The notes beneath the pieces were generated by a model, which saw nothing but the letters and a program-made list of their open reading frames with translations, was not told the origin of the DNA and did not search any database. Below, in pieces: positions 26,155 to 34,617 of a DNA stretch of 54,644 nucleotides (the first letter of the stretch is position 1; the number at the start of each line of letters is the position of its first letter). The position numbers and the translations under genes were made by a program. The DNA is from SIG565 sp045590755 (GTDB lineage: Bacteria > Bacillota > Clostridia > Oscillospirales > Acutalibacteraceae): the NCBI GenBank assembly GCA_045590755.1, contig JAZNRP010000015.1:1-54644 (forward strand). The letters are read 5' to 3'.

Positions 26155-26616
26155 ATGTGGGTAATTGAAAACAATCAGCAGTTTTTTTCCTTCCTTGTTG
26201 CTTTAATTAGCGGTGCTATCTATTGCTCTTTCTACGATTTGTTTCGTGCATACCGATATGTAATAAAGTGCCGTACCTTGTCGGTGTTTTTTCAGGACAT
26301 ATTTTTCTGGCTTACTGTGGCACTTTCTACTTTTCTTTTAATGCTATCACTCTGCGGTGGCGAGATACGGGCATTTATGATTTTGGGCCAACTCTCAGGC
26401 TTTGTTATCTGCCGTATTACTGTGTCGCGGATTCTTTTGGCGGTTTTAGTTTTTCTTCTAAAAAGAATAGTACTACTGTTAAAACTGATAATTCGAGTAA
26501 AAAATGCAGTAAAAATAAGGATTTTAAGCGTATTTTCTAAAGTTTGTCGAAAATTGGCGAAAAAAGTTAAAAATATCGGTAAATATTTTAAAAAACCACT
26601 TGAAACGGGCGACTAA
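26155..26616 (+). CDS. yabQ: Spore cortex biosynthesis protein YabQ
   Basis: A 153-residue membrane protein with three to four hydrophobic segments (~10-28, ~45-66, ~72-90, ~92-112), then a strongly basic tail. It matches YabQ, a membrane protein of the outer forespore membrane required for cortex formation. The N-terminal QQFFSFLVALISGAIYCSFYD and LFRAYRYV patterns are typical. ATG 26155 has only a weak ribosome binding site within the end of yabP, suggesting coupling to it. Confidence 0.88.
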   Translation: MWVIENNQQFFSFLVALISGAIYCSFYDLFRAYRYVIKCRTLSVFFQDIFFWLTVALSTFLLMLSLCGGEIRAFMILGQLSGFVICRITVSRILLAVLVFLLKRIVLLLKLIIRVKNAVKIRILSVFSKVCRKLAKKVKNIGKYFKKPLETGD

Positions 26617-26667
26617 AATAGTGTATACTAAAGAAAATATTCAGGAGTTCTGAAAGGTGCGTTAACA

Positions 26668-26955
26668 TTGAAAAAAACTCAAAAGAACAATGGTAGCATA
26701 ATCTGGCGCATTGTAGTATTTGCGGTTTCAATATATATGGTTATTACACTTTGCGGACTTTGGGGAGAATTAATCAGCAAAAAGAACGAATATAATGTTC
26801 TGGCAGAGCGTCGCGCACAGCTTAATGCGCAGATTGAAGAGCTGTCGGCACTGCTTAACGGTTCGGAAGAAGAAATCATTGAAAAGGCGGCAAGGGAACG
26901 CTTGGGGTATGTTTATTCTGAAGAACAGGTTTATATAGATAATTCGGGCAATTAG
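26668..26955 (+). CDS. divIC: Septum formation initiator, FtsB/DivIC family
   Basis: A 95-residue bitopic membrane protein. A short basic cytoplasmic start is followed by a transmembrane helix at ~12-32, an extracellular coiled coil at ~33-68 and a short C-terminal ARERLGYVYSEEQVY motif typical of FtsB/DivIC. It is part of the divisome complex with FtsL and DivIB. TTG 26668 is the start, with AAAGGTG upstream. Its position after yabQ and before the S1 protein matches Bacillus divIC. Confidence 0.88.
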   Translation: MKKTQKNNGSIIWRIVVFAVSIYMVITLCGLWGELISKKNEYNVLAERRAQLNAQIEELSALLNGSEEEIIEKAARERLGYVYSEEQVYIDNSGN

Positions 26956-26996
26956 CAGGTTATTCGCGTTATTTTCAAGGGGGAAACAGAGCTTTT

Positions 26997-27437
26997 ATGG
27001 AGCTTACAGTGGGACAAATTGTAGAAGGAAAAATTACCGGTATTACAAATTTCGGTGTTTTTGTAGATTTAGGAAATTCTAAAACCGGTATGGTACATAT
27101 TTCGGAAGTGGCGCAAACCTATGTCAGCGAAATTCGTGACCATGTTAAAGAAAATGATGTTGTTAAAATGAAGGTGCTTGGTATTACCGATGACGGCAAA
27201 ATAAGCCTTAGCATAAAAAAAGCGATGGCGCCACTCAAACCGCAGGAGCGCCGCCCGAAGATAGAATCACAAGCAAAGCCTGATAGCTCTTTTGTTTGGA
27301 CTCAGAAAAAGGCAGAACCTGCATCATTTGAAGAAATGATGAATCGCTTTAAACAGACAAGTGAAGAAAAATTTTCTGATTTAAAGCGTAAAAATCCCGA
27401 TGTAAACCGTACAAAACGCGGTAGCGGTGTCAGATAA
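26997..27437 (+). CDS. S1 RNA-binding domain protein (YabR-like)
   Basis: A 146-residue protein. A single S1 domain covers ~1-75 (VGQIVEGKITGITNFGVFVDL, then KMKVLGITDDGKISLSIK). The rest is a charged, probably disordered tail rich in Lys, Arg and Pro. It matches Bacillus YabR, a general-stress-type RNA-binding protein of unclear function, and ends the conserved block. A terminator follows 8 bases after its stop. Confidence 0.88.
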   Translation: MELTVGQIVEGKITGITNFGVFVDLGNSKTGMVHISEVAQTYVSEIRDHVKENDVVKMKVLGITDDGKISLSIKKAMAPLKPQERRPKIESQAKPDSSFVWTQKKAEPASFEEMMNRFKQTSEEKFSDLKRKNPDVNRTKRGSGVR

Positions 27438-27445
27438 AAATTAGC

Positions 27446-27471
27446 GGCAGACTTTATGTCTGCCTTTTTTT
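27446..27471 (+). terminator. Intrinsic terminator
   Basis: GGCAGAC pairs with GTCTGCC over TTTAT, then seven T. The ribosome binding site AAGGATG of the fumarase gene begins on the very next base. Confidence 0.88.
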
Positions 27472-27482
27472 AAGGATGTTGT

Positions 27483-28328
27483 ATGTTGAAGGAAATTAAT
27501 GTAGCGCTAATAGAAGAAAAAGTGGCTGAGCTTTGTATATCTGCTAACTGTGTTTTGCCGCAGGACATCGAAGATAGGGTAAGAGAAGCCACAAATATAG
27601 AGACCGATGAGTTGCCTAAAACCATTATGTGTGAGCTTTGCCGTAATATTGACATTGCAAAGAAAACCACACTTCCTATTTGTCAGGACACGGGTATGGC
27701 TGTTATATTTGTAGAAATAGGGCAAGATGTTCACATCACTGGCGGCAGCCTTACTGATGCCATAAATAAGGGTGTTGCGCGCGGTTATACCGATGGGCTT
27801 CTCAGAAAATCAGTTGTTGCAGATCCATTAAACCGCGTTAATACAAACGATAACACACCCGCTGTAATTCACTATGATATAGTGCCCGGTGATAAGGTTA
27901 AAATTACTGTCGCACCAAAGGGTTTTGGCAGTGAGAATATGAGTGCTATAAAAATGCTACCGCCGTCAAAATCGCGGGAAGGCGTTGTTAATTTTATAAT
28001 TGACACAGTAAAGGCGGCGGGTGGAAACCCGTGCCCGCCAATAGTTGTGGGCGTTGGTATCGGCGGCGATTTTGAGCAGTGCGCTTTACTTGCTAAAAAA
28101 GCGCTTTGCCGTGATGCTTCGGTATCTAACAACAATGAATACTATGCACAAATGGAAAAAGAACTGTTAGCGAAAATAAACAAATTAGGAATAGGTCCGC
28201 AGGGCTTTGGCGGACTTACTACGGCATTGGCAGTAAATATTGAAACTGCGCCCACGCATATTGCGGGGTTACCTGTAGCAGTAAATATAGGATGTCATGT
28301 AACAAGACATAAAACGGGGGTTATTTAA
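27483..28328 (+). CDS. Fumarate hydratase class I, alpha subunit-like
   Basis: A 281-residue protein matching the N-terminal/alpha part of class I iron-sulfur fumarases and the TtdA tartrate dehydratase subunit. Cys residues suited to the 4Fe-4S cluster lie in LPICQDTGM, in the GGDFEQCALLAKKALC segment and in NIGCHVTRH. The usual partner beta subunit (C-terminal part) is not adjacent: the next gene is an RNA methyltransferase. Either the beta subunit is elsewhere in the genome or this alpha protein acts differently. ATG 27483 follows AAGGATG. Confidence 0.85.
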   Translation: MLKEINVALIEEKVAELCISANCVLPQDIEDRVREATNIETDELPKTIMCELCRNIDIAKKTTLPICQDTGMAVIFVEIGQDVHITGGSLTDAINKGVARGYTDGLLRKSVVADPLNRVNTNDNTPAVIHYDIVPGDKVKITVAPKGFGSENMSAIKMLPPSKSREGVVNFIIDTVKAAGGNPCPPIVVGVGIGGDFEQCALLAKKALCRDASVSNNNEYYAQMEKELLAKINKLGIGPQGFGGLTTALAVNIETAPTHIAGLPVAVNIGCHVTRHKTGVI

Positions 28329-28330
28329 AA

Positions 28331-29455
28331 ATGACTATCGGAAAATTTAATATGGTAGCCCCGTGTCTTTTCGGTGTGGAGGGAATTCTGGCTGACGAAT
28401 TAAGACGCTTCGGCATTGAAAATGTAGCGGCAGAAAATGGCAGAGTGCTTTTTTCGGGCGACGAAAACACAATTGCTTTTGTTAATATAAATTCCCGTTA
28501 TGCCGAGCGGGTGCTGATAAATATGGGACGGTTTACCGCTACAGATTTTTCAATGCTGTTTGATGGCGTAAAAAATATAGAGTGGGAAAAATTTATCGGT
28601 CGTGATGACGCGTTTCCGGTTAACGGTTGGAGCCTTAATTCCCAGCTTTTCAGTATACCCGACTGTCAGTCTATAATTAAAAAGGCGATTGTTGAAAGGC
28701 TTAAGACGAAATACAATATTTCCTGGTTTAACGAAACGGGAACTGAATATAAAATACGCTTTTCTATAATGAAAAACGAAGTAACTATGATGATTGATAC
28801 TTCGGGTGACGGACTTCATAAAAGAGGGTATCGCCGTAAATCAAATGATGCTCCGCTAAAAGAAACCTTGGCGGCGGCAATGTGTGATACTGCAAGAATT
28901 TACCCCGATACTTATCTTTTTGACCCGTTTTGCGGTTCAGGAACAATTCTTATTGAAGCGGCAATGCACGCAGCGCATATAGCACCGGGGCTTAATCGGT
29001 ATTTTGCGGCGGAACGCTTCCCGTTTATACAAGATAAAGTCTGGCGCGAAGAACGAACACGCGCTATGGATTCAATCCGTAAGAATATTGATTTTAAAGC
29101 GGTAGGCTTTGATTTAGACCCTAATTGTGTGGAGCTCACCCTTGCCAATGCTAAAAAAGCGGGGGTTGACAGATTTATTAAAGCTTCTGTTGCAGACATA
29201 AGGGATTATAAAGCGGCGGACGGCAGAACGCTCACTATTACAAATCCGCCGTACGGTGAACGCCTTTTAGATGTACAAGCAGCAGAAGAGCTTTATCGTG
29301 TTATGGGGCAGGCATTCACCCGTGGGGACGGTAAAAAATACGGAATTATAAGTCCGCACGATGAGTTTGAAAAGTTTTTTGGTGCTACTGCCGATAAGCG
29401 CCGTAAATTCTATAATGGTATGATAAAATGTCAATTTTTTATGTATTTAAAGTAG
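28331..29455 (+). CDS. THUMP-domain class I SAM-dependent RNA methyltransferase (RlmL/YpsC-like)
   Basis: A 374-residue protein with an N-terminal THUMP-type region (~1-150) and a Rossmann methyltransferase domain. Motif I is DPFCGSGTILIEAAM at ~197-211. The catalytic NPPYGERL in ITNPPYGERL near 310 is typical of N2-guanine methylation. It is close to the RlmL N-terminal half/YpsC family, which methylates 23S rRNA; the exact base cannot be read. It starts 2 bases after the fumarase stop. Confidence 0.88.
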   Translation: MTIGKFNMVAPCLFGVEGILADELRRFGIENVAAENGRVLFSGDENTIAFVNINSRYAERVLINMGRFTATDFSMLFDGVKNIEWEKFIGRDDAFPVNGWSLNSQLFSIPDCQSIIKKAIVERLKTKYNISWFNETGTEYKIRFSIMKNEVTMMIDTSGDGLHKRGYRRKSNDAPLKETLAAAMCDTARIYPDTYLFDPFCGSGTILIEAAMHAAHIAPGLNRYFAAERFPFIQDKVWREERTRAMDSIRKNIDFKAVGFDLDPNCVELTLANAKKAGVDRFIKASVADIRDYKAADGRTLTITNPPYGERLLDVQAAEELYRVMGQAFTRGDGKKYGIISPHDEFEKFFGATADKRRKFYNGMIKCQFFMYLK

Positions 29456-29465
29456 GGATGTAAAA

Positions 29466-30380
29466 ATGAGATATGTGTTTATTATTAATCCTGTAGCGGG
29501 CAAGGGAAAGGGCCCGACAACTCTTGTTCCCAAAATAAAGGAATATTTTGCAAACGGTGAAAACTATACTATTTATGTAACAAGCTTTAAGGGTGAAGCC
29601 AGAGAAATCGCCGAGAATCAAGCAAAAATGGGGGATGATGTACGAATTTTTGCCTGTGGCGGAGAAGGTACCTTTTTTGAAGTGCTTAACGGTATAGTTG
29701 GCTACGATAATGCAGAAATCGGTGTAATACCCTGCGGCTCTGCAAATGACTTTTTGAAATTTTTTGGAGATAAGAATCTTTTTCTAAAGCTTTCCGAAGC
29801 CACCGATGGTGTTGCAGTCCCCGTAGATTTAATAAAGGCAGATGATATGTACTGCATAAATCAGTGCTCTGTAGGTATGGATGCCATCGTTGCAGACCGC
29901 ATGCAGAAGTTTAAGAAAATACCGGGCGTCACAGGTAAGACGGCATATAGTCTCGCAATTATTAAACTGTTCTTAGGAAAAATAGGACTTGATTTGAAAA
30001 TCAAGATTGATGATGAAAAAGAAATGTCTAAAAACTGCCTATTTGCCGTTTGTGCCAACGGTCCTGTTTACGGCGGCGGTTACACAAGTGCGCCTGATGC
30101 CAATCCGTTTGATAGCTTGCTTGATTATGTAGTTGTAGATACCATATCAAAAATAAAGGTTTTATCATTTTTGAAATCTTATTCTGCGGGTACACATGCT
30201 AAGTATAATTATTGCTGGTTGGGAAACTGTAAAAGTATGGAAATAAGCGGAGATAAGCCTTTTCCTGTAAATCTTGATGGTGAAATCTTCCACAAGACAT
30301 ATGTAAAATTCGAAATTGCAGAAAAGGCAGTGAAATTTGTATTACCTAAGACATTGGCAAAGGAATTTGTTAACAAATAA
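29466..30380 (+). CDS. Diacylglycerol kinase family lipid kinase (DgkB/YegS-like)
   Basis: A 304-residue lipid kinase of the NAD-kinase/DAGK fold. The N-terminus FIINPVAGKGKGP, GGEGTFFEVLNGI with the nucleotide-binding GGxGT loop at ~64-70, and IPCGSANDFLKFFG near 88-101 are diagnostic. It most likely phosphorylates diacylglycerol to recycle lipid. The variant GGEGT replaces the usual GGDGT. It is probably the last gene before the groESL promoter. Confidence 0.88.
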   Translation: MRYVFIINPVAGKGKGPTTLVPKIKEYFANGENYTIYVTSFKGEAREIAENQAKMGDDVRIFACGGEGTFFEVLNGIVGYDNAEIGVIPCGSANDFLKFFGDKNLFLKLSEATDGVAVPVDLIKADDMYCINQCSVGMDAIVADRMQKFKKIPGVTGKTAYSLAIIKLFLGKIGLDLKIKIDDEKEMSKNCLFAVCANGPVYGGGYTSAPDANPFDSLLDYVVVDTISKIKVLSFLKSYSAGTHAKYNYCWLGNCKSMEISGDKPFPVNLDGEIFHKTYVKFEIAEKAVKFVLPKTLAKEFVNK

Positions 30381-30399
30381 ATAATTTTACCTAAAACAC

Positions 30400-30427
30400 T
30401 TGATTTTTACTGGAAAATGATTACAAT
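30400..30427 (+). promoter_or_regulatory. Predicted sigma-A promoter of groESL
   Basis: TTGATT, 16 bases, then TACAAT. The CIRCE operator begins 6 bases after the -10 box and so covers the start point. Confidence 0.7.
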
Positions 30428-30432
30428 AATAA

Positions 30433-30459
30433 TTAGCACTCTATCTCTTAGAGTGCTAA
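30433..30459 (+). promoter_or_regulatory. CIRCE operator (HrcA binding site)
   Basis: A perfect match to the CIRCE inverted repeat, TTAGCACTC then 9 bases then GAGTGCTAA. HrcA represses groESL through this element until heat or misfolded protein titrates GroEL. hrcA itself is not in the window. Confidence 0.97.
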
Positions 30460-30489
30460 CTGTATAATTATAATTCGGAGGAATATATT

Positions 30490-30774
30490 ATGACCATTAA
30501 ACCCTTAGCTGACAGAGTTGTTACAAAACTCGTAGAAGCAGAAGAAACCACAAAAAGCGGTATAATACTCACTGCCGCCGCAAAGGAAAAACCGCAAATT
30601 GCCGAAGTTGTAGCGGTAGGCCCGGGCGGAATTGTTGACGGCAATGAAGTTAAAATGATAGTTTCGGTTGGCGATAAGGTACTTATCAGCAAGTATTCTG
30701 GAAACGAAGTTAAGGTTGACGGCGAAGAATACAGCATCATCCGTCAGTCCGATATTTTAGCTATTGTAGAATAA
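30490..30774 (+). CDS. groES: Co-chaperonin GroES
   Basis: The 94-residue Hsp10 lid of the GroEL chaperonin. The N-terminal PLADRVVTKLVEAEETTKSGI signature includes the mobile loop, and GDKVLISKYSGNEVKVDGEEY is the conserved C-terminal part. TTCGGAGGA precedes ATG 30490. It is followed 18 bases later by groEL, controlled by the CIRCE operator upstream. Confidence 0.98.
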   Translation: MTIKPLADRVVTKLVEAEETTKSGIILTAAAKEKPQIAEVVAVGPGGIVDGNEVKMIVSVGDKVLISKYSGNEVKVDGEEYSIIRQSDILAIVE

Positions 30775-30792
30775 TTTTAGGAGGCATTTTTT

Positions 30793-32421
30793 ATGGCTAA
30801 AGATATACTATTTGGTGAAGAAGCGAGAAAAGCTCTGCAAACAGGTGTTGATAAGCTGGCAGATGCAGTTAAGGTAACACTCGGCCCCAAGGGCAGAAAT
30901 GTTGTACTTGATAAAAAATTCGGCTCACCGCTTATTACAAATGACGGTGTGACAATTGCAAAGGAAATTGAATTGGATGACCCATTTGAAAATATGGGCG
31001 CACAGCTTGTAAAAGAAGTGTCGGTTAAAACAAATGATGCCGCAGGTGATGGTACTACTACCGCTACTGTTTTAGCTCAGGCTATTATAGGCGAAGGTAT
31101 GAAAAATGTTGCCGCGGGCGCTAACCCTATGGTTGTTAAAAAGGGTATAAAATTAGCGGTTGATACTGCGATTAATACAGTTATCAGTAATTCGCAAAAG
31201 GTAAGCGGCAGTGAAGATATTGCTCGTGTTGCCGCCGTATCTTCGGGGGATGAGCATATCGGTCAGCTTATTGCCGAAGCAATGGAAAAGGTTAGTGCTG
31301 ATGGTGTTATCACTGTTGAAGAATCTAAAACTGCAGAAACTTATACCGAAGTGGTTGAAGGTATGCAGTTTGACCGTGGCTATTTGTCACCCTACCTTGT
31401 AACCGATACTGATAAGATGGAAGCCGTTCTTGATGACCCGCTTATTCTTATAACAGATAAGAAAATTACTAATATTCAAGAACTTTTACCGTTACTCGAA
31501 CAAATCGTTCAAACGGGTAAAAAGTTATTTATAATCGCAGAAGACATTGAAAATGAAGCGCTGTCTACACTGGTGCTTAACAAGCTTCGCGGTACATTTA
31601 CCTGTGTTGCCGTTAAGGCCCCCGGCTTTGGCGACCGCAGAAAAGAAATGTTACGCGATATTGCCATTCTTACAGGCGGTGAAGTTATTACAGAAGAGCT
31701 TGGCCTTGAGCTTAAGGATGCAACTATTGAACAGCTTGGCCGCGCCCGTCAGGTAAAGGTAGGCAAGGAAAACACAATTATAGTTGATGGCGCAGGTGAT
31801 TCTGCAGAAATTTCATCACGCATAGGTCAGATTAAGGCACAGATTGAAACCACCACATCTGATTTTGACAGAGAAAAATTACAAGAGCGTTTAGCAAAAC
31901 TTTCGGGCGGTGTAGCCGTTGTTAAGGTGGGCGCTGCTACCGAAATTGAAATGAAGGACAAAAAGCTTCGCATTGAAGATGCACTTGCCGCAACCAAGGC
32001 CGCAGTTGAAGAAGGTATTGTTGCAGGTGGCGGTGTAGCACTTGTAAATGCTATCCCGTCTGTTAAGGCTTTGCTTGATACTACCGATGGTGATGAAAAA
32101 ACGGGCGTTAGCATTGTTCTTAAGTCGCTTGAAGAGCCTATTCGTCAGATTGCAAGGAATGCAGGACTTGAAGGCAGTGTTATTGTTGATAAGATTGTTT
32201 CAAGCGGTAAATCAAACTACGGCTTTGATGCATACAAGGAAGAATATACCGATATGATTTTATCAGGTATAGTTGACCCCACAAAGGTTACACGCTCAGC
32301 TCTCGAAAACGCGGCAAGCGTAGCGGCTATGGTATTAACAACCGAGTCACTGATTGCCGATAAAAAGGAAGAAGCCGCTGCTGTCGCACCTAATGCTGCC
32401 GGAATGGGCGGAATGTATTAA
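30793..32421 (+). CDS. groEL: Chaperonin GroEL
   Basis: The 542-residue Hsp60 chaperonin, full length. It has the ATP-binding GDGTTTATVL at ~86-95, VTLGPKGRNVVLD near 28-40 and the Gly-Met-rich C-terminus NAAGMGGMY. It assembles into double heptamers and folds proteins with GroES. A strong terminator follows its stop. Confidence 0.98.
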   Translation: MAKDILFGEEARKALQTGVDKLADAVKVTLGPKGRNVVLDKKFGSPLITNDGVTIAKEIELDDPFENMGAQLVKEVSVKTNDAAGDGTTTATVLAQAIIGEGMKNVAAGANPMVVKKGIKLAVDTAINTVISNSQKVSGSEDIARVAAVSSGDEHIGQLIAEAMEKVSADGVITVEESKTAETYTEVVEGMQFDRGYLSPYLVTDTDKMEAVLDDPLILITDKKITNIQELLPLLEQIVQTGKKLFIIAEDIENEALSTLVLNKLRGTFTCVAVKAPGFGDRRKEMLRDIAILTGGEVITEELGLELKDATIEQLGRARQVKVGKENTIIVDGAGDSAEISSRIGQIKAQIETTTSDFDREKLQERLAKLSGGVAVVKVGAATEIEMKDKKLRIEDALAATKAAVEEGIVAGGGVALVNAIPSVKALLDTTDGDEKTGVSIVLKSLEEPIRQIARNAGLEGSVIVDKIVSSGKSNYGFDAYKEEYTDMILSGIVDPTKVTRSALENAASVAAMVLTTESLIADKKEEAAAVAPNAAGMGGMY

Positions 32422-32430
32422 TAACACATA

Positions 32431-32459
32431 AAAACAGACCTATATTGGTCTGTTTTTTT
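32431..32459 (+). terminator. Intrinsic terminator of groESL
   Basis: AAAACAGACC pairs with GGTCTGTTTT over a 6-base loop, and the T-run continues for several bases. Confidence 0.9.
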
Positions 32460-32470
32460 ATGTCGTTTTG

Positions 32471-32499
32471 TTGACATAAGGGTTAAAAAGTCGTATTAT
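32471..32499 (+). promoter_or_regulatory. Predicted sigma-A promoter of pncB
   Basis: TTGACA, 17 bases, then TATTAT, about 30 bases upstream of the GTG start of pncB. Confidence 0.75.
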
Positions 32500-32529
32500 A
32501 TAGATAATAAAACTATTAGGAGTGGTTCC

Positions 32530-33972
32530 GTGCGTAAAGATTTATCTATGCTTTTAGATTTATACGAGATGACCATGTCAAATGGTATTTTACATAGCGA
32601 TATGCGTGATACCGTAACATATTTTGATATGTTTTTCCGTCGTGTGCCCGATGAAGGCGGTTTTGCCATTATGGCGGGATTACAGCAGCTCATTGAATAT
32701 TTTAATAACCTTGAATTTACAAAAGAAGATATTGAATATTTAAGGGGATTAAATCTGTTTTCGGATGAGTTCCTTGATTATCTTGCTAATTTCAAATTTG
32801 AGTGTGATGTGTGGGCAATCCCCGAAGGCACACCTATTTTTCCCGCAGAGCCGATTTTAACGGTCAAGGGTCCTGCAATACAGGCGTTTTTGGTTGAAAC
32901 AATGGTACTACTTACCATCAATCATCAATCCCTTATTGCTACAAAGGCAAATAGAATTGTTACTGCCGCGCAAGGACGCGTTGTTATGGAATTCGGCGCA
33001 CGCCGTGCTCACGGCTACGATGCCGCAGTTTACGGCGCCCGTGCCGCAATTATCGGCGGATGTACAGGTACTTCCTGCGTTAAGTCGGCAAAGGATTTTG
33101 GCGTTGCGGCTTCCGGCACAATGGCGCACAGCTGGGTACAATTGTTTGATGATGAATATACTGCCTTTAAAACCTATGCCGAGCGCTACCCTGATAGTTG
33201 CCTTTTACTTGTAGATACCTATAATGTATTAAAATCGGGTATACCTAACGCTATCAAAGTATTCAATGAAGTATTAAAGCCTTTGGGTAAACGCCCCGTG
33301 GGTATCAGAATTGACAGTGGTGACATTACCTATATTACAGGAAAGGTAAGAAAAATTCTTGATGATGCAGGTTACCCCGACTGTAAAATTTGTGTTTCCA
33401 ACTCTTTGGACGAGTACTTGATTCGTGATATGATAATGCAGGGTGCCAAGGTTGATAGCTTTGGCGTCGGCGAGAGACTTATTACCGCTTCATCCGAATC
33501 GGTGTTCGGCGGTGTTTATAAATTAGCGGCAGTTGAAAAGGACGGGGTTGTGACACCTAAAATCAAAATAAGTGAAAATGCCGCTAAAATCACCTTACCT
33601 GGTATAAAAATTCCGTGGCGACTGTTTGATAAGGAAACAGGTAAGGCAATTGCCGATGTTATAACCCTAAATCATGAAAAGATTGATGACAGTAAGCCTT
33701 ATGAAATTTTTGACCCTGTTCATACCTGGAAAAGAAAAACTGTTGAAAACTTTGTTGCTAAAAAGCTGCAGGTTAAGGTTTTCGAAAAGGGAAAACAGGT
33801 TTATGTATCGCCGTCGGTTAAGGAAATTTCTGCATATAGGGCTGAACAGGTCAGTAACCTTTGGGATGAGGTTAAGCGATTTGAAAAACCCCATACCTAT
33901 TATGTAGATTTATCTACTGATTTATGGAATCAGCGTAATGAACTGCTTATGAAATACCGCGGAAAAAATTAA
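32530..33972 (+). CDS. pncB: Nicotinate phosphoribosyltransferase
   Basis: Joins nicotinate with PRPP to make nicotinate mononucleotide in NAD salvage, using product of prs. The 480-residue protein has LDLYEMTMSNG at ~6-16, YFDMFFRRVPDEGGF, FGARRAHGYDAAVYG near 156-170, GTMAHSWVQLFDDE with the catalytic His region, and IRIDSGDITY. Length matches the long Firmicute-type enzyme. GTG 32530 follows TAGGAGTGG. It has its own promoter. Confidence 0.93.
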   Translation: MRKDLSMLLDLYEMTMSNGILHSDMRDTVTYFDMFFRRVPDEGGFAIMAGLQQLIEYFNNLEFTKEDIEYLRGLNLFSDEFLDYLANFKFECDVWAIPEGTPIFPAEPILTVKGPAIQAFLVETMVLLTINHQSLIATKANRIVTAAQGRVVMEFGARRAHGYDAAVYGARAAIIGGCTGTSCVKSAKDFGVAASGTMAHSWVQLFDDEYTAFKTYAERYPDSCLLLVDTYNVLKSGIPNAIKVFNEVLKPLGKRPVGIRIDSGDITYITGKVRKILDDAGYPDCKICVSNSLDEYLIRDMIMQGAKVDSFGVGERLITASSESVFGGVYKLAAVEKDGVVTPKIKISENAAKITLPGIKIPWRLFDKETGKAIADVITLNHEKIDDSKPYEIFDPVHTWKRKTVENFVAKKLQVKVFEKGKQVYVSPSVKEISAYRAEQVSNLWDEVKRFEKPHTYYVDLSTDLWNQRNELLMKYRGKN

Positions 33973-33983
33973 GGAGAAAAGCT

Positions 33984-34565
33984 ATGAAACGGTTTTTAAG
34001 TGTTTTTTTAATAATAGTTGCTATGTTGTGTTTTACCGCCTGTAAAAAGGGCGAGAATACTCCTACAGACAATAGCGGGGAAGCATATAATCTTATGGAA
34101 TGTATGAAGCAAGGTAAAATTCCCGAAGCAGAATATGTGCTTGGCACTGACCCTGAAAAAATCAAAACCGACTATAACTACGGCGAAGAAGCAGAAGGTC
34201 ACGACCACGATATTTATTTTCACGAAAGACCGAATAGCTCTTATTTGGTTGTTGAAGATTTTTATTACTATTATGAAAACGGTGAAGAAGAAAAAGGAAT
34301 TTCATCCATTGTTTGCTTTTCTACCGCTTTTGGTACTGAAGTAAACGGCTTTGATACAAAGGATGATATTAAAAAACGCTTTAGTTCAGTTACCTTTGAA
34401 GAGCGCGAAATATCATCACAGCAAGCATATTTTGTGCCACACGAAATAGAGAATTGGTCGGCGCTTACCTGTAAAACCGATAACCGCCGTATTGATTTTA
34501 TTTTTCAGGATGATATGCTGGTTGCAATAAATCTTGTTGATACAGATAATTGGACTCTAACCTAA
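33984..34565 (+). CDS. Predicted lipoprotein of unknown function
   Basis: A 193-residue protein with a type II signal peptide: basic start, hydrophobic stretch and lipobox ending in Cys20 (LCFTAC). The mature part is acidic, with an aromatic patch DFYYYYENGEEE near 85-96, no repeats and no known motif. It would be anchored on the outer face of the membrane. It lies 12 bases after pncB and before an ABC exporter, but there is no evidence that these act together. Confidence 0.75.
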   Translation: MKRFLSVFLIIVAMLCFTACKKGENTPTDNSGEAYNLMECMKQGKIPEAEYVLGTDPEKIKTDYNYGEEAEGHDHDIYFHERPNSSYLVVEDFYYYYENGEEEKGISSIVCFSTAFGTEVNGFDTKDDIKKRFSSVTFEEREISSQQAYFVPHEIENWSALTCKTDNRRIDFIFQDDMLVAINLVDTDNWTLT

Positions 34566-34569
34566 AAAA

Positions 34570-34593
34570 TGCCGACGAGTAACACCGTCGGCA
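34570..34593 (+). terminator. Hairpin after the lipoprotein gene (weak terminator)
   Basis: TGCCGACG pairs with CGTCGGCA over 8 bases. Only CTTTATAAT follows, so termination is probably inefficient and the ABC gene may be reached by readthrough. Confidence 0.55.
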
Positions 34594-34617
34594 CTTTATA
34601 ATACAAAGGAAAGTAAA

